64,000 nucleotides of DNA from AV40 sp963817335 (GTDB taxonomy: Bacteria; Verrucomicrobiota; Verrucomicrobiia; Chthoniobacterales; UBA10450): NCBI GenBank assembly GCA_963817335.1, contig CAWFNX010000004.1:231218-295217 (forward strand), in the 5' to 3' direction. Positions 23,867 through 32,661 of the stretch are shown here, piece by piece; position 1 is the first letter of the stretch, and each line of letters starts with the position of its first letter. The notes beneath the pieces are model-generated. The model saw nothing but the letters and a program-made list of their open reading frames with translations, was not told the DNA's origin and made no database searches. The translations under genes were made by a program, and so were the position numbers.

Positions 23867-25891
23867 CTATTTGCCGTCCGGATGAGCAAGCTTCTCAAAC
23901 CGCGGATCGCCCCGCAGCGCGTCGAAATCCGGATCGAGCCGTAGCCACGCGGGTGTAATCGGTTCTCGGTATGGAATCGTCAACAGATGCGCCAAAGCCG
24001 CAATCGCAAGGTCCTTTTGGCCAAAACGTGCAGCGATCACCGCGCGCGTGTATTCAATCTCGGGCCCAATCCAAGCGTCCTTCGACGTAGGCGTCAGGCT
24101 GATCGCACGCTCGACATATTGCATTGCGAGTTGGCTGTCGCCTAGCCCAGCACACACCCAGGCGAGCTTTTCATAGATCGAAGCCGCGTAGTGTGGCTGT
24201 TCCTTTAGCGCTTGCTCAAGTTCGTTGCGAGCTTGGGAATAGCTCGTGTTGGCGTTGGCGACATCGCCCGACAATCGCTGAAGGTCGCCTAGATATCGCA
24301 AGTAAGAATTGCGCGTTAGGGCTCGTGATGAACCGCCCTGAGCCAACAAGCGTCGTAACAACTCAATAGTGTCTGGATACGACCGGCGCAGCTTCGCTTG
24401 ATAATAAAGTTCGTCGAGGCCAGCGTCGCTCTTAACTGTGGGATGAAGTTTCTTCAGGAGTGCGTCGGCGCGATCGAGGTCGCCTAATGACTGATAAACA
24501 GAGGCTTTTCCCGCGATCAGAAAGGCTTCGTCTGGCCAGACGCGCAGCGCTTCGTCGTAATAGCGGACTGCTGCGACAAAATCACGGGTAGTTTCACAGA
24601 GACGCGCTGCCTGCAGGCGCAACCAGCGCTCACGCGGATTCAACTCAATAGCCTTTTCGACATAGGCGCGGCTTTTCTCCCACCGCCCCTGCTTCGAGGT
24701 GATGAAGACCAGTGTCTGCGGAATGTCGGTGTCATTCGGCAACTTGGTTAGCAGCCGTTCAAAACTCGGACGGGCGCCTTCGTCATCGTCTAAGACCCAA
24801 AATTGATAAAAGGCCTGCGCTAGCTGGACCTCTGCAAGATCGGGCTGTAGCCGCACGGCAGTTTCGAGCGATTTCTGCGCCGCTTCACGCACGCTCGGCT
24901 TCGCTTCGACTCCGGAATACCATAGCGAGTGAAGACGCGCCAACATCGCCCACGCAATTGCAAAATTAGGGTCAAGACGGACGGCTTCCTCGAACGGCTG
25001 TATTGATTTGGAAATATCGTCAGTTGTGCCGGCTTCGCCATATAACGCGATTCCGCGTAGATAAGCATCGTAGGCTTCCGGATTGTTAGTAGGCTTTTGC
25101 CCCAGTGCATTTTGTTCAGCGCCAGTCAGCTTCGCCTTCAAAGCTTCGGCAACCGCAGTCGCGACTTCGGCCTCTACAGCGAAAATGTTTTCTAGTTTGC
25201 GATCGTAGCTCTCGGCCCAAAGATGTTCATCCGTTGCGGCCCGAATAAGTTGCACGTTGACGTGTACTTGATCGGCTGCTCGCTGAACACTGCCCTCAAG
25301 AAAGTTCGCAACGCCAAGTTGATGGGCAATCTCGGACAAATTGTCCGGACGCGACGCGTATTGTTTCGTCGAAGCGCGGGAGATGGCCTTTAGGTCGCCA
25401 ATCTTCGCGATCCGAGTGAGGATTTCGTCCTGAATACCCGTGGCAAAATAGGCATTGTCCGGATCGCGGCTCAGATTTTCGAACGGTAAGACGGCGATGC
25501 TCTTCTCGGGAATCGATGCCCCAGCAGACGTGCGATATGGGTGGCGCTCGTAAATCAACATGGCGATCACAAGGAGCAGCACGCCGATGATAACGAAATC
25601 GAGGATTCGTCCTGTGACACGTCGAATTTGTCGATCTGTCGCTGGATCGACATCCTCAGACCGGACAATTCCCTCGGGCGTGAACTCGTAGATCCAAGAC
25701 AGACACATCGCGATCGGAAAACCAATCGCTAGTGCGATTACGACAAAGCGAATCGCCGAGTTTGGAATCTCGAAGAACGGAAAAACCTGCGTCGTGAGCT
25801 GAGCAAGGAACCACGCGACGACTCCATAAGCGACAGCCGCGCGGTAAACATTGCGCCGTTTTAATTCCCCGAAGAATTTCTTCGGATCCAT
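23867..25891 (-). CDS. Membrane TolB-like/TPR protein
   Basis: A 674-residue protein. The N-terminus FGELKRRNVYRAAVAYGVVAWFLAQLTTQV starts two membrane helices (about residues 15-60), and a third lies near 95-112. Next is a FlgO/TolB-N-like domain (IAVLPFENLSRDPDNAYFATGIQDEILTRIA onward, about 130-260), then TPR repeats to the end. The same middle and C-terminal architecture recurs in the cyclase protein at 53031, so they are paralogues with different N-terminal input domains. Function in signalling or protein assembly is inferred from architecture only. Confidence 0.75.
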   Translation of the reverse strand: MDPKKFFGELKRRNVYRAAVAYGVVAWFLAQLTTQVFPFFEIPNSAIRFVVIALAIGFPIAMCLSWIYEFTPEGIVRSEDVDPATDRQIRRVTGRILDFVIIGVLLLVIAMLIYERHPYRTSAGASIPEKSIAVLPFENLSRDPDNAYFATGIQDEILTRIAKIGDLKAISRASTKQYASRPDNLSEIAHQLGVANFLEGSVQRAADQVHVNVQLIRAATDEHLWAESYDRKLENIFAVEAEVATAVAEALKAKLTGAEQNALGQKPTNNPEAYDAYLRGIALYGEAGTTDDISKSIQPFEEAVRLDPNFAIAWAMLARLHSLWYSGVEAKPSVREAAQKSLETAVRLQPDLAEVQLAQAFYQFWVLDDDEGARPSFERLLTKLPNDTDIPQTLVFITSKQGRWEKSRAYVEKAIELNPRERWLRLQAARLCETTRDFVAAVRYYDEALRVWPDEAFLIAGKASVYQSLGDLDRADALLKKLHPTVKSDAGLDELYYQAKLRRSYPDTIELLRRLLAQGGSSRALTRNSYLRYLGDLQRLSGDVANANTSYSQARNELEQALKEQPHYAASIYEKLAWVCAGLGDSQLAMQYVERAISLTPTSKDAWIGPEIEYTRAVIAARFGQKDLAIAALAHLLTIPYREPITPAWLRLDPDFDALRGDPRFEKLAHPDGK

Positions 25892-25951
25892 CCAGCGATG
25901 GATTTAACGACCATCTTTCCTGCCGGTCGAGCCTTTAGCTTGCTCGCAATA

Positions 25952-26001
25952 GCCGCTTCGCTCCGCGAAGCGCGGGCGATTAGGGTCAATCGCCCCTACC
26001 T
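25952..26001. repeat. REPIN-like palindrome overlapping the argG 3' end
   Basis: Hairpins CGCTTCGCTCCGCGAAGCG and GGGCGATTAGGGTCAATCGCCC, ending CCTACC. The last codons and stop of argG (Gly-Arg-Gly-Asp-stop, 25986-26000) are encoded by this repeat. Confidence 0.75.
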
Positions 26002-27257
26002 TTTTGGGCTGCGCGAAGCTTTAAGCGCAGCGCGTTGAGCCGGATAAATCCAGTCGCGTCGCCTTGGTTGTAGGCAGATTTTTCGCCCTCCATGGTGGCG
26101 ATCTTTGGATCGTAGAGACTTTTCGGACTCTTGCGGCCAACGACGATGATGTTGCCCTTGTAAAGTTTGAGTCGAACGACGCCGGTTACGTTGCGCTGGG
26201 TTTCGGTGACGAGCGCCTGCAGCGCTTCGCGTTCGGGCGAAAACCAGAAGCCGTTGTAAACCAGCTCGCTGTATTTCGGAATCAGGCTGTCGCGCAGATG
26301 CATGACTTCGCGGTCCATGGTGAGCGTTTCCATTTGGCGATGCGCGAAATGCAAAATCGCGCCGCCCGGAGTTTCGTAAACGCCGCGGCCTTTCATTCCA
26401 ACAAAACGGTTCTCGACAATGTCGACGCGGCCGATGCCGTGTTTGCCGCCGAGCTTGTTCAGCGTTTGCATCACGCCGAGCGGCGACATGGAGGGCGCCG
26501 CGCTGTCGGCGCCCAAATTTTGGGACACGACGGCGCGTGTCCCTCCAGAAACGTAAACACAATTGCCGTTCTCGAACGTAAGATCGACCTGTTCCGCTTC
26601 GTCCGGCGCGTCTTCCGGCGCGACGCTCAGTTTGTACATGCCGCGCATCTTTTTTGAGCTGGCGTCGAACCACGGGTCTTCCAGCACGCCGCTCTCGAAA
26701 CTGATGTGAAGAAGATTCCGATCGGTGGAATACGGTTTCGTCGCGCTCGCTTCGACCGGAATTTTGTTTTTCTTCGCGAACGCGATCATTTCCTTCCGTC
26801 CGGGAAATTGTTTTCGGAACCGTTCTTCCCGCCACGGGGCGATCACTTTCAACTCCGGCGCGAGCGCCGCGGCGGTTAGTTCAAATCGAACCTGATCGTT
26901 CCCCTTCCCCGTCGCGCCGTGCGCAATCGCCTCCGCTTTTTCGGCGCGCGCGATCTCGACCATTCGTTTCGCGATCAGCGGCCGGGCAATGCTTGTTCCG
27001 AGAAAGTATTGGTTCTCGTAAATCGCCCCCGCCTGAAACATCGGAAAAATAAAATCGCGGGCGAATTCCTCGCGCAGATCTTCGATGACGCATTTGGATG
27101 CGCCGGTCGCGAGCGCTTTCTCTTCCAAACCGGCGAGTTCTTCTTCCTGACCGATGTCCGCGCAGAACGCGATGATCTTGGCCTGATAATTTTCCTTCAG
27201 CCAACGCAGAATGACCGAGGTATCGAGGCCGCCGGAATACGCGAGGACGATTTTCAC
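25986..27257 (-). CDS. argG: Argininosuccinate synthase
   Basis: A 423-residue enzyme of arginine synthesis that joins citrulline and aspartate at the cost of ATP. The P-loop-like PP motif AYSGGLDTSV lies at residues 6-15; GKGNDQVRFE (about 117-126) and GKHGIGRVDIVENRFVGMKGRG (about 271-292) are family signatures. It is longer than the usual about 400 residues because residues 238-256 come from an in-frame two-hairpin repeat (26490-26546). That segment sits between the strand FENGNCVYVS and MSPLGVMQTLNK, a surface-loop position. The final GRGD residues derive from another repeat. Confidence 0.95.
   Translation of the reverse strand: MKIVLAYSGGLDTSVILRWLKENYQAKIIAFCADIGQEEELAGLEEKALATGASKCVIEDLREEFARDFIFPMFQAGAIYENQYFLGTSIARPLIAKRMVEIARAEKAEAIAHGATGKGNDQVRFELTAAALAPELKVIAPWREERFRKQFPGRKEMIAFAKKNKIPVEASATKPYSTDRNLLHISFESGVLEDPWFDASSKKMRGMYKLSVAPEDAPDEAEQVDLTFENGNCVYVSGGTRAVVSQNLGADSAAPSMSPLGVMQTLNKLGGKHGIGRVDIVENRFVGMKGRGVYETPGGAILHFAHRQMETLTMDREVMHLRDSLIPKYSELVYNGFWFSPEREALQALVTETQRNVTGVVRLKLYKGNIIVVGRKSPKSLYDPKIATMEGEKSAYNQGDATGFIRLNALRLKLRAAQKGRGD
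26490..26546. repeat. REPIN-like palindrome inserted in frame in argG (57 bp, 19 codons)
   Basis: Outer ends GGAGGG/CCCTCC enclose GGGCGCCGCGCTGTCGGCGC-CC and GGGACACGACGGCGCGTGTC-CC. The length is exactly 19 codons and the frame is kept on the argG strand, with no stop codon. Confidence 0.85.
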
Positions 27258-27349
27258 GGAGAGTTGATAGTTTATGGTTGAGAGTTGATCGACTTCAAAC
27301 AGATCGACCAGTCGAACATTTCCTCACTAAAAACAAGCCTGCCTGAAAA

Positions 27350-27484
27350 TAGCCCGGCGCTTCAGCGCTTGGTTTTCGATTCACGACAGCGCGAGTCCCG
27401 AAGGGACGAAAGAGATGTTCTGCCGTCCCTGACGGGACTTGGAATCTTCCTGAACGTTCGTCCCAGCGTTAAAACGCCGGGCTA
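27350..27484. repeat. Multi-hairpin palindromic cluster between argG and pfkA
   Basis: Outer inverted ends TAGCCCGGCG/CGCCGGGCTA 135 bp apart, with internal hairpins GGCGCTTCAGCGCT, GTCCCGAAGGGAC and CGTCCCTGACGGGAC. It fills the 237-bp gap upstream of argG; no promoter was recognised with confidence. Confidence 0.6.
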
Positions 27485-27494
27485 TTATCAAAAC

Positions 27495-28571
27495 TTAATC
27501 TCCAAAAGAGATATCTACGTCGCGCGCGACCTGGACGAGTTCGCCGTGCGGCGGCACCAGACGCAGACGATTGACCGCGTCCGCGATTGGAACGTGGCGC
27601 ACCTGGTAGTTTTGGTAACTGACCATCGAACCGAAATGTCCTTCGTTCGCGAGCTGGACCGCTTTTACTCCAAAACGCGTGCCGAGAGTGCGGTCGAGCG
27701 GGGTTGGCGGACCGCCCCGCTGCAAATGACCGAGAACACACGCGCGAGTTTCTTTTCCAGTGCGCGCGGCAATCTCGCGCGCAACGACGTCGCCGACCCC
27801 GCCGAGGCGAAATTCGCCGCCCTCGATGTCGCGCTTAATCTGCTGACCGTCTTTGGACCGCGCACCTTCCGCTACCACAACCAGAGAATCGAGGCGACCA
27901 GCCGCGTCACGTTTTTTGACCGCGCCCGCAATCTTGTCGTAATCGAACGGGATCTCGGGAATCAAAATAATGTCCGCACCGCCAGCGATCCCGCCGTGAA
28001 GGGCGATCCAGCCGGCGTGACGTCCCATTACTTCGACGACCATCACCCGTTTGTGGCTCGTGGCCGTGGTGTGCAATCGGTCGAGCGCATCCATGACCTC
28101 CGCCACGGCCGAGTCGAATCCGAACGTCATCGCCGTTGCTTCAATGTCGTTATCGATCGTTTTTGGAACGCCGATGCAATTGATCCCCGCTTCCTGCATT
28201 TGCATCGCGGTCGTCATCGAGCCGTCCCCTCCGACGATTATCAATGCTTTGACGTTGAGTTCGTTCAAAACTTTTTTGGCGCAGGCAATCACTTCGGTGG
28301 CAACGACGGCCCGGTCGCCGGCTCCAATTTTGGCAATGAAATGACCGCGGTTCGTTGTCCCGATAATCGTCCCACCGAGCGCCATGATTCCTTCGGTGCT
28401 CTTGCGATCGAGGACGATATAATCGCCGGGCGGTAGTAATCCTTCGAACCCGTCGCGAAAACCGATCACTTCCCAGCCGAGCTTGTCGGCAGCGAGCACA
28501 ACGCCGCGAAGGACTGCGTTCAGTCCCGGACAATCACCGCCGCTGGTGAGGACGCCGATTCGGGTCTTCAT
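27495..28571 (-). CDS. pfkA: 6-phosphofructokinase (mixed-signature, group III-like)
   Basis: A 358-residue phosphofructokinase: GVLTSGGDCPGLNAVLR at the N-terminus, IIVGGDGSMTTA at 112-122, VPKTIDNDIEAT at 135-146 and EVMGRHAGWIALHGG near 199-213. GGDGS (Gly at the position equivalent to E. coli residue 104) is typical of ATP users, while Lys in PKTIDND is typical of PPi users. This Gly/Lys pair is known from ATP-dependent group III enzymes of actinobacteria and relatives. It should phosphorylate fructose 6-phosphate in the cytoplasm; ATP is the likelier donor. Confidence 0.9.
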   Translation of the reverse strand: MKTRIGVLTSGGDCPGLNAVLRGVVLAADKLGWEVIGFRDGFEGLLPPGDYIVLDRKSTEGIMALGGTIIGTTNRGHFIAKIGAGDRAVVATEVIACAKKVLNELNVKALIIVGGDGSMTTAMQMQEAGINCIGVPKTIDNDIEATAMTFGFDSAVAEVMDALDRLHTTATSHKRVMVVEVMGRHAGWIALHGGIAGGADIILIPEIPFDYDKIAGAVKKRDAAGRLDSLVVVAEGARSKDGQQIKRDIEGGEFRLGGVGDVVAREIAARTGKETRACVLGHLQRGGPPTPLDRTLGTRFGVKAVQLANEGHFGSMVSYQNYQVRHVPIADAVNRLRLVPPHGELVQVARDVDISFGD

Positions 28572-28583
28572 GCTGAAGACTAA

Positions 28584-29522
28584 TCAAAGCATTTTTTTGG
28601 GATCCACAAGGCGACCGCCTGCCGCCCATTGGTCGTAGAGCTGCCAGGCTTGGGTAATCATTTGAGCGCCTTCACCGAATCGATTGCCGCTACCGAGCAA
28701 AACAACGATGATCCGTCGCGGAAAAACGCGGGTACCTGTTCCTTCCTGGACCACCTGCGATTCCCTGGTCGAAGTAAGAACGAGACATTGACCGGCGCGA
28801 GCAGTCTGCCCGGTTTTTACACCATCGATTCCGTTCGTGCCGAGAAGTTCGTTAGTGTTGCGCAGCAAATAGCGTTGCTCTTTTCCACCGCGCCGCCATG
28901 CGATCTGGCGTTCCTTCTGCGAAACGTAAAACCGAAAGCTGGCTTTGTTCAGCGCGTAACGAGTGAGTCTCGCGACGTCTTCGGCGGTGGAAAACGGTAA
29001 CGGCTTCACGTTCGTGTCGACCCCGTGCGGATTCACAAAGCGCGTCTTTTCCATTTTTAATTGCTTGGCCAGCGCGTTCATCTGAGTAACGAAAATGTCG
29101 ATTGCTGAGAGTTTCGTGGTTGGCGCCTGGATCTGGGATCCAACGAAACTTGCCAGTGCGTAAGCGGCGACGTTATCGGACTGGACGAGAGCGGCGTAGA
29201 GCAAATCGCGCAGGGCAATGTCATCACCGGGCCGAAAACCGACGTTGTTTTCGAGCGTGCCGACAAACGCCGACGGCGGAATGGTAACGAACTGATTGAG
29301 GTCGCCGCCCTTATGCTCCGCCCAATCGAGAACCACCATCGCGGTGGCGATCTTTGTCAGACTGCCAATCTGATGTTTATCTTTCGATTTTGATTCCTGG
29401 AGAATGAAGCCGGTTTGCGCGTCGGCGATGATGAAGGCCTGCGCCGCAACTGCGGAGCGCAGCGTTCCCGCGAATGCCGACAGCGCGGTGAGAATTAAGA
29501 TTAAGCGGCGAAAAGAAATCAC
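28584..29522 (-). CDS. D-alanyl-D-alanine carboxypeptidase (peptidase S11)
   Basis: A 312-residue penicillin-binding-protein-like enzyme with a signal peptide (MISFRRLILILTALSAFAGT). The catalytic triad of motifs is SLTK at 54-57, SDN within ALVQSDNVAAYAL (about 113-115), and KTG in GVKTGQTARAG. It trims the terminal D-Ala of peptidoglycan stem peptides in the periplasm. It lacks an obvious C-terminal amphipathic anchor. Its stop is 12 bp from the start of pfkA. Confidence 0.9.
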   Translation of the reverse strand: MISFRRLILILTALSAFAGTLRSAVAAQAFIIADAQTGFILQESKSKDKHQIGSLTKIATAMVVLDWAEHKGGDLNQFVTIPPSAFVGTLENNVGFRPGDDIALRDLLYAALVQSDNVAAYALASFVGSQIQAPTTKLSAIDIFVTQMNALAKQLKMEKTRFVNPHGVDTNVKPLPFSTAEDVARLTRYALNKASFRFYVSQKERQIAWRRGGKEQRYLLRNTNELLGTNGIDGVKTGQTARAGQCLVLTSTRESQVVQEGTGTRVFPRRIIVVLLGSGNRFGEGAQMITQAWQLYDQWAAGGRLVDPKKML

Positions 29523-29529
29523 GCGCGCA

Positions 29530-29589
29530 CTGTAGTGGCAGCCGTGTCGGCTGCAAATTTGAAGTGTAGCCGCGGCGCTGTGCGCCGTT
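29530..29589. repeat. Two single REP-like hairpins
   Basis: TGTAGTGGCAGCCGTGTCGG-CTGCA (29530-29554) resembles the 19361 element, and TGTAGCCGCGGCGCTGTGCG-CCGTT (29564-29589) resembles the hairpins beside the RAYT. Both are oriented alike between two minus-strand genes. Confidence 0.65.
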
Positions 29590-29617
29590 GACCGGCGACG
29601 CAGCTCCCTCGTGACGA

Positions 29618-30307
29618 TTATTCAGGCAAACTGATGTTTGCGCGCTCGCCGTAGCGATATGGATTCGCGCTGAGGGTGATGTAGATCCGCTCCGCAGCGT
29701 TCACCATGTCGAAGTGCGTTGCACGGCCCAGGCCGCTCGCCCGGATAGTGCCGTGTCTTCCCTGAAAACGGCATCCGCCAGCCATATCGAATTCATAAAC
29801 AACCACGCCACGATCGACATCGGTGATACGAACATGGAGAATTAATTCGGACTGTCCCGCCCCGAAAGTCCCGAGGAAAAACCGGGCATAGGGGTCGCCG
29901 CCGTCGATCAAGGTGTAGTTGCCTTCAACCAGCCAGCCGGTTCGCGGCGACTCGCTGTCCTTCAGAATTCGAGCCGGCGCAATTTTTTCCAATTGTTCTT
30001 TTAAATCATTTGCAAACTCCACTGGAGCAAGCGCTTTGCGAATTGGCATTTCGCCGTCGCTCAATGCTTCGTCGCCCCTGAATATTGCGGTGTCGATGCA
30101 GAACGGCCGAATGTAAATCGCCTTCGGATCGCTCGCCCCTACTCCACAATTCGTAATCATGTGGACGCCTTTCGAGCCGTAAAAATCCTTGGCATCAATG
30201 GCAGCCACCGACCGGCCACCTGGCGTGGCCACATCGGTCTTGGTAACATACATGTCCGCGCATGAGCAAAGCAGGACGCTGGAAGCGATAGCGATGAGAG
30301 ATTTCAT
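29618..30307 (-). CDS. Putative lipoprotein, DUF4410-like
   Basis: A 229-residue protein starting MKSLIAIASSVLLCSCADMY with a lipobox (LLCSC). The rest contains YIRPFCIDTAIFRGDE, a WLVEGNYTLIDGGDPYARFFLGTFGAGQSEL segment and NPYRYGER, resembling DUF4410-type outer-membrane lipoproteins. The start was moved from an upstream in-frame ATG because the lipobox signal begins here. Function unknown. Confidence 0.65.
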   Translation of the reverse strand: MKSLIAIASSVLLCSCADMYVTKTDVATPGGRSVAAIDAKDFYGSKGVHMITNCGVGASDPKAIYIRPFCIDTAIFRGDEALSDGEMPIRKALAPVEFANDLKEQLEKIAPARILKDSESPRTGWLVEGNYTLIDGGDPYARFFLGTFGAGQSELILHVRITDVDRGVVVYEFDMAGGCRFQGRHGTIRASGLGRATHFDMVNAAERIYITLSANPYRYGERANISLPE

Positions 30308-30427
30308 ATTATTTAGTGCTGGCGCGCCGGCCTTATTTCGAGGCAAAGGCGGGCCATTTACGCGGTATCTGATGCAACTCTCGTGCCGTTTTCCCGGGAA
30401 AACTGCTGCCGACCGGGCTCCGGTTAG

Positions 30428-30949
30428 CTAGCTCGCCGCCTGAGGTGCCCGCGCCCGACTAATCAGCAGCCTCATAATAAAATAGGTAAACAGCGCGGCC
30501 GGCACGCCTATGAACAGTGACCCGATCATCGCCGGCCAGACCACCCGAACCAGAAAGTGCCAGTGGAGGTAATCGCCAAACACAAAATGGTGAAACGGTT
30601 TCGGAGCGGGCGGCCGCCGCAGGGTCCAGCAACCGATCTTGTACTCGAAGAAATAGACCGCCGGCATCGCTATCAAAAAGATGTCATGCAAATTGGACGC
30701 GATCGCCGCCGCCAATTTATTCGAGCGACAAATCCACGCGACCCCAATTGAGAGAAGTGTTTTCAAACTATAAAGCGGCGTGAAGCCGAAAAACATTCCG
30801 ATCGCGGAACCGAGCCCGATCGAATGCGGCGTGTCGGCCATCGTTACCAGCGTCATGTGGTGATCGGCCAGCCATTTTTTCTTGCGCCTGAACCAGTTCG
30901 GCAGACTCGGTCCGTTACGACTTTCCTCGACTGGCTCAGAGTCTGGCAC
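30428..30949 (-). CDS. DUF2062 membrane protein
   Basis: A 173-residue protein with the DUF2062 pattern TPHSIGLGSAIGMFFGFTPLYSLKTLLSIG (about residues 40-69) followed by NKLAAAIASNL and two or three further hydrophobic helices. It begins with a basic cytoplasmic segment NWFRRKKKW. DUF2062 proteins are of unknown function, sometimes fused to glycosyltransferases. It lies 15 bp downstream of the DUF72 gene. Confidence 0.8.
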   Translation of the reverse strand: MPDSEPVEESRNGPSLPNWFRRKKKWLADHHMTLVTMADTPHSIGLGSAIGMFFGFTPLYSLKTLLSIGVAWICRSNKLAAAIASNLHDIFLIAMPAVYFFEYKIGCWTLRRPPAPKPFHHFVFGDYLHWHFLVRVVWPAMIGSLFIGVPAALFTYFIMRLLISRARAPQAAS

Positions 30950-30964
30950 GGACGCGAACCTAAT

Positions 30965-31903
30965 CTAAAACAGTTCGGGTGTCTGCCCCGCCACGGCGGA
31001 GACTTTTTGACCGAGCGCTTTCCTTAGCCGAATCGCCGCCCTCGGCGCGTAATCGAGATTATTGTTGTTGAACACGACGTGAACTTCCTTCGCCTCGCTC
31101 GCCAACTTTCGGCTGCGGTCGGCGACTTCTTCAATCTCGTCGTTGGAGTAATCGTAATCGAAGCGCTTCGCGACGGTTTTGCCGGTCAGATAGGCTTTTG
31201 GGTCACGGCCATGAAGCCGAAGATAGCTGAACCTCGACGTCGTGACTTCATTCAGGTTCGAAGGCACGATCGAAAAATGTTCGGCTGACGGCGCGTCGAC
31301 ATTCACAAATCCCACGTTTCGCTGGCGCAAAAAATCGACTGTCGATTTTAGCTGATCGCCCACAACCCAATTCCGGTTCCGAAATTCGATTGCCAGTGAA
31401 TAATCCCGAAGTCTCGAGATTACGGGTTCCAATTCCTCGAGTTCGTGTTTTCGCGGTGAAAACGCCGGCGAGAGTTGCAATAGAAACACCCCAAGTTTCC
31501 CGGACGAGTGCAAGATCGACATTGATTGCAAAAACAGGTCGAGAAGCGCGTCGCGTAAGACCGGCGAGACGTTCACCTTTCCTTTCGTATCCGTTTCCGC
31601 GAGTCGCTGCAAAGCTGGCGGCAAGAGTTTTGCCTGGGTCGAATGAAACGAAAACAGCTGATGCAATTTCACGTCGAACACGAAGTTGTTCGGCGTGGTC
31701 GCGCCCCATCGTTCGACCGTCCGCGGATCCGGCACCGAGTAAAACGTGGAATTGACTTCCACCATTTCGAAATGTTGCGCGTACCAGCCGAGACGTTCGT
31801 GGGCCGGCATTTTCTTGGGATACCAGCGCTCGACAAATCCTGGATCGGTCCAGCTTGCCGTTCCGATAAGGATTCTGCGGGGTGCTTTGGCCGCTGCGCT
31901 CAC
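30965..31903 (-). CDS. DUF72 (YecE-like) protein
   Basis: A 312-residue TIM-barrel-like DUF72 protein: ILIGTASWTDPGFVERWYPK near the start, FEMVEVNSTFYSVPDPRTVERW (about 49-70), FLLQLSPAF (about 138-146), LAIEFRNRNWV (about 175-185) and VHVVFNNNNLDYAPRAA at the end. These conserved blocks define the family, whose biochemical role is not established. Probably co-transcribed with DUF2062. Confidence 0.88.
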   Translation of the reverse strand: MSAAAKAPRRILIGTASWTDPGFVERWYPKKMPAHERLGWYAQHFEMVEVNSTFYSVPDPRTVERWGATTPNNFVFDVKLHQLFSFHSTQAKLLPPALQRLAETDTKGKVNVSPVLRDALLDLFLQSMSILHSSGKLGVFLLQLSPAFSPRKHELEELEPVISRLRDYSLAIEFRNRNWVVGDQLKSTVDFLRQRNVGFVNVDAPSAEHFSIVPSNLNEVTTSRFSYLRLHGRDPKAYLTGKTVAKRFDYDYSNDEIEEVADRSRKLASEAKEVHVVFNNNNLDYAPRAAIRLRKALGQKVSAVAGQTPELF

Positions 31904-32033
31904 CCGCTAACGAAACCGCCCATCGGTAGAACGCAAATGGCTCGAGCTCGTGAAGAACAGCGCATCAGCTCAGCGAATGATCGATTCACCCTTTGGTGGG
32001 TTGATTCCGGCAATTAGATCGGCATAATAAGAC

Positions 32034-32110
<77 letters not shown>

Positions 32111-32119
32111 CTCCCTCCA

Positions 32120-32377
32120 GTGTTTCAACGTTATCGCGTCTATGTTTTGCGAAATCCGAAAGGGCGCCGTTACATCGGTTTTACCGAAGACGTCGATACT
32201 CGCGTTCAGCAGCATAATTCGAGGATAACAATCTCCACGCGAAAAAGAGGGCCATGGGAGTTAGTCTGGCAAAGCGACTGTCTACAGCGTGAAGAGGCTC
32301 TTCGACTGGAGCGGAGTTTGAAGCGCCAAAAGGGTGGCAATGGATTCTACAAATTGACCGGGTTACGGAAGGTTTGA
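32120..32377 (+). CDS. GIY-YIG nuclease superfamily protein
   Basis: An 85-residue stand-alone GIY-YIG domain: RVYVLRNPKGRRYIGFTED carries the VYVL/YIG core, and QREEALRLERSLKRQKG carries the helix with the catalytic Glu. The only in-frame start is GTG at 32120. Such small proteins (UPF0213/YhbQ-like) are widespread and of uncertain role. It sits 10 bp after tRNA-fMet and is bracketed by the tRNA 3' end and a 15-bp copy of it. Confidence 0.85.
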   Translation: MFQRYRVYVLRNPKGRRYIGFTEDVDTRVQQHNSRITISTRKRGPWELVWQSDCLQREEALRLERSLKRQKGGNGFYKLTGLRKV

Positions 32378-32385
32378 AGATCGCT

Positions 32386-32416
32386 CCCCGCCTAGGCGGG
32401 GCAGCCCCCGCAACCA
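32386..32416 (+). repeat. Hairpin followed by a 15-bp copy of the tRNA-fMet 3' end
   Basis: CCCCGCCTAGGCGGGG (32386-32401) is a perfect hairpin just after the GIY-YIG stop and may terminate it. CAGCCCCCGCAACCA (32402-32416) is identical to tRNA-fMet positions 32096-32110, making a direct repeat around the GIY-YIG gene. A further hairpin GCCCCGCCCTGGCGGGGC lies near 32462. Confidence 0.75.
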
Positions 32417-32519
32417 ATTTTCTTCGGTTGGGGGCGGTTCAGCCAACCAAATCACTTGCCGCCCCGCCCTGGCGGGGCAAAGTTCAACGCCGCTCAATCG
32501 AGCGCATAGAATTCATGAT

Positions 32520-32591
32520 TCCAGAGTAGCTCAGTGGTAGAGCGGTCGGCTGTTAACCGATTGGTCGTAGGTTCGAATCCTACCTCTGGAG
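32520..32591 (+). tRNA. tRNA-Asn (anticodon GTT)
   Basis: The acceptor stem TCCAGAG pairs with CTCTGGA, anticodon GTT lies at 32552-32554, and the T arm GTAGGTTCGAATCCTAC is intact; CCA is not encoded (GGCA follows). Bases 32574-32595 recur exactly at 41023-41044, and 18 of them at 55692-55709. Confidence 0.95.
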
Positions 32592-32661
32592 GCATAAGTA
32601 GCTAGCTTCTGCTCCGTCGAAACCCGATTCCTAAGATGAACTCGGCACGTGCTGGCTTGAA

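Noticed and set aside
27285..28436. 383-codon plus-strand ORF opposite pfkA
   Set aside because: Shadow of pfkA in a GC-rich frame; its translation has no family features while pfkA is complete.
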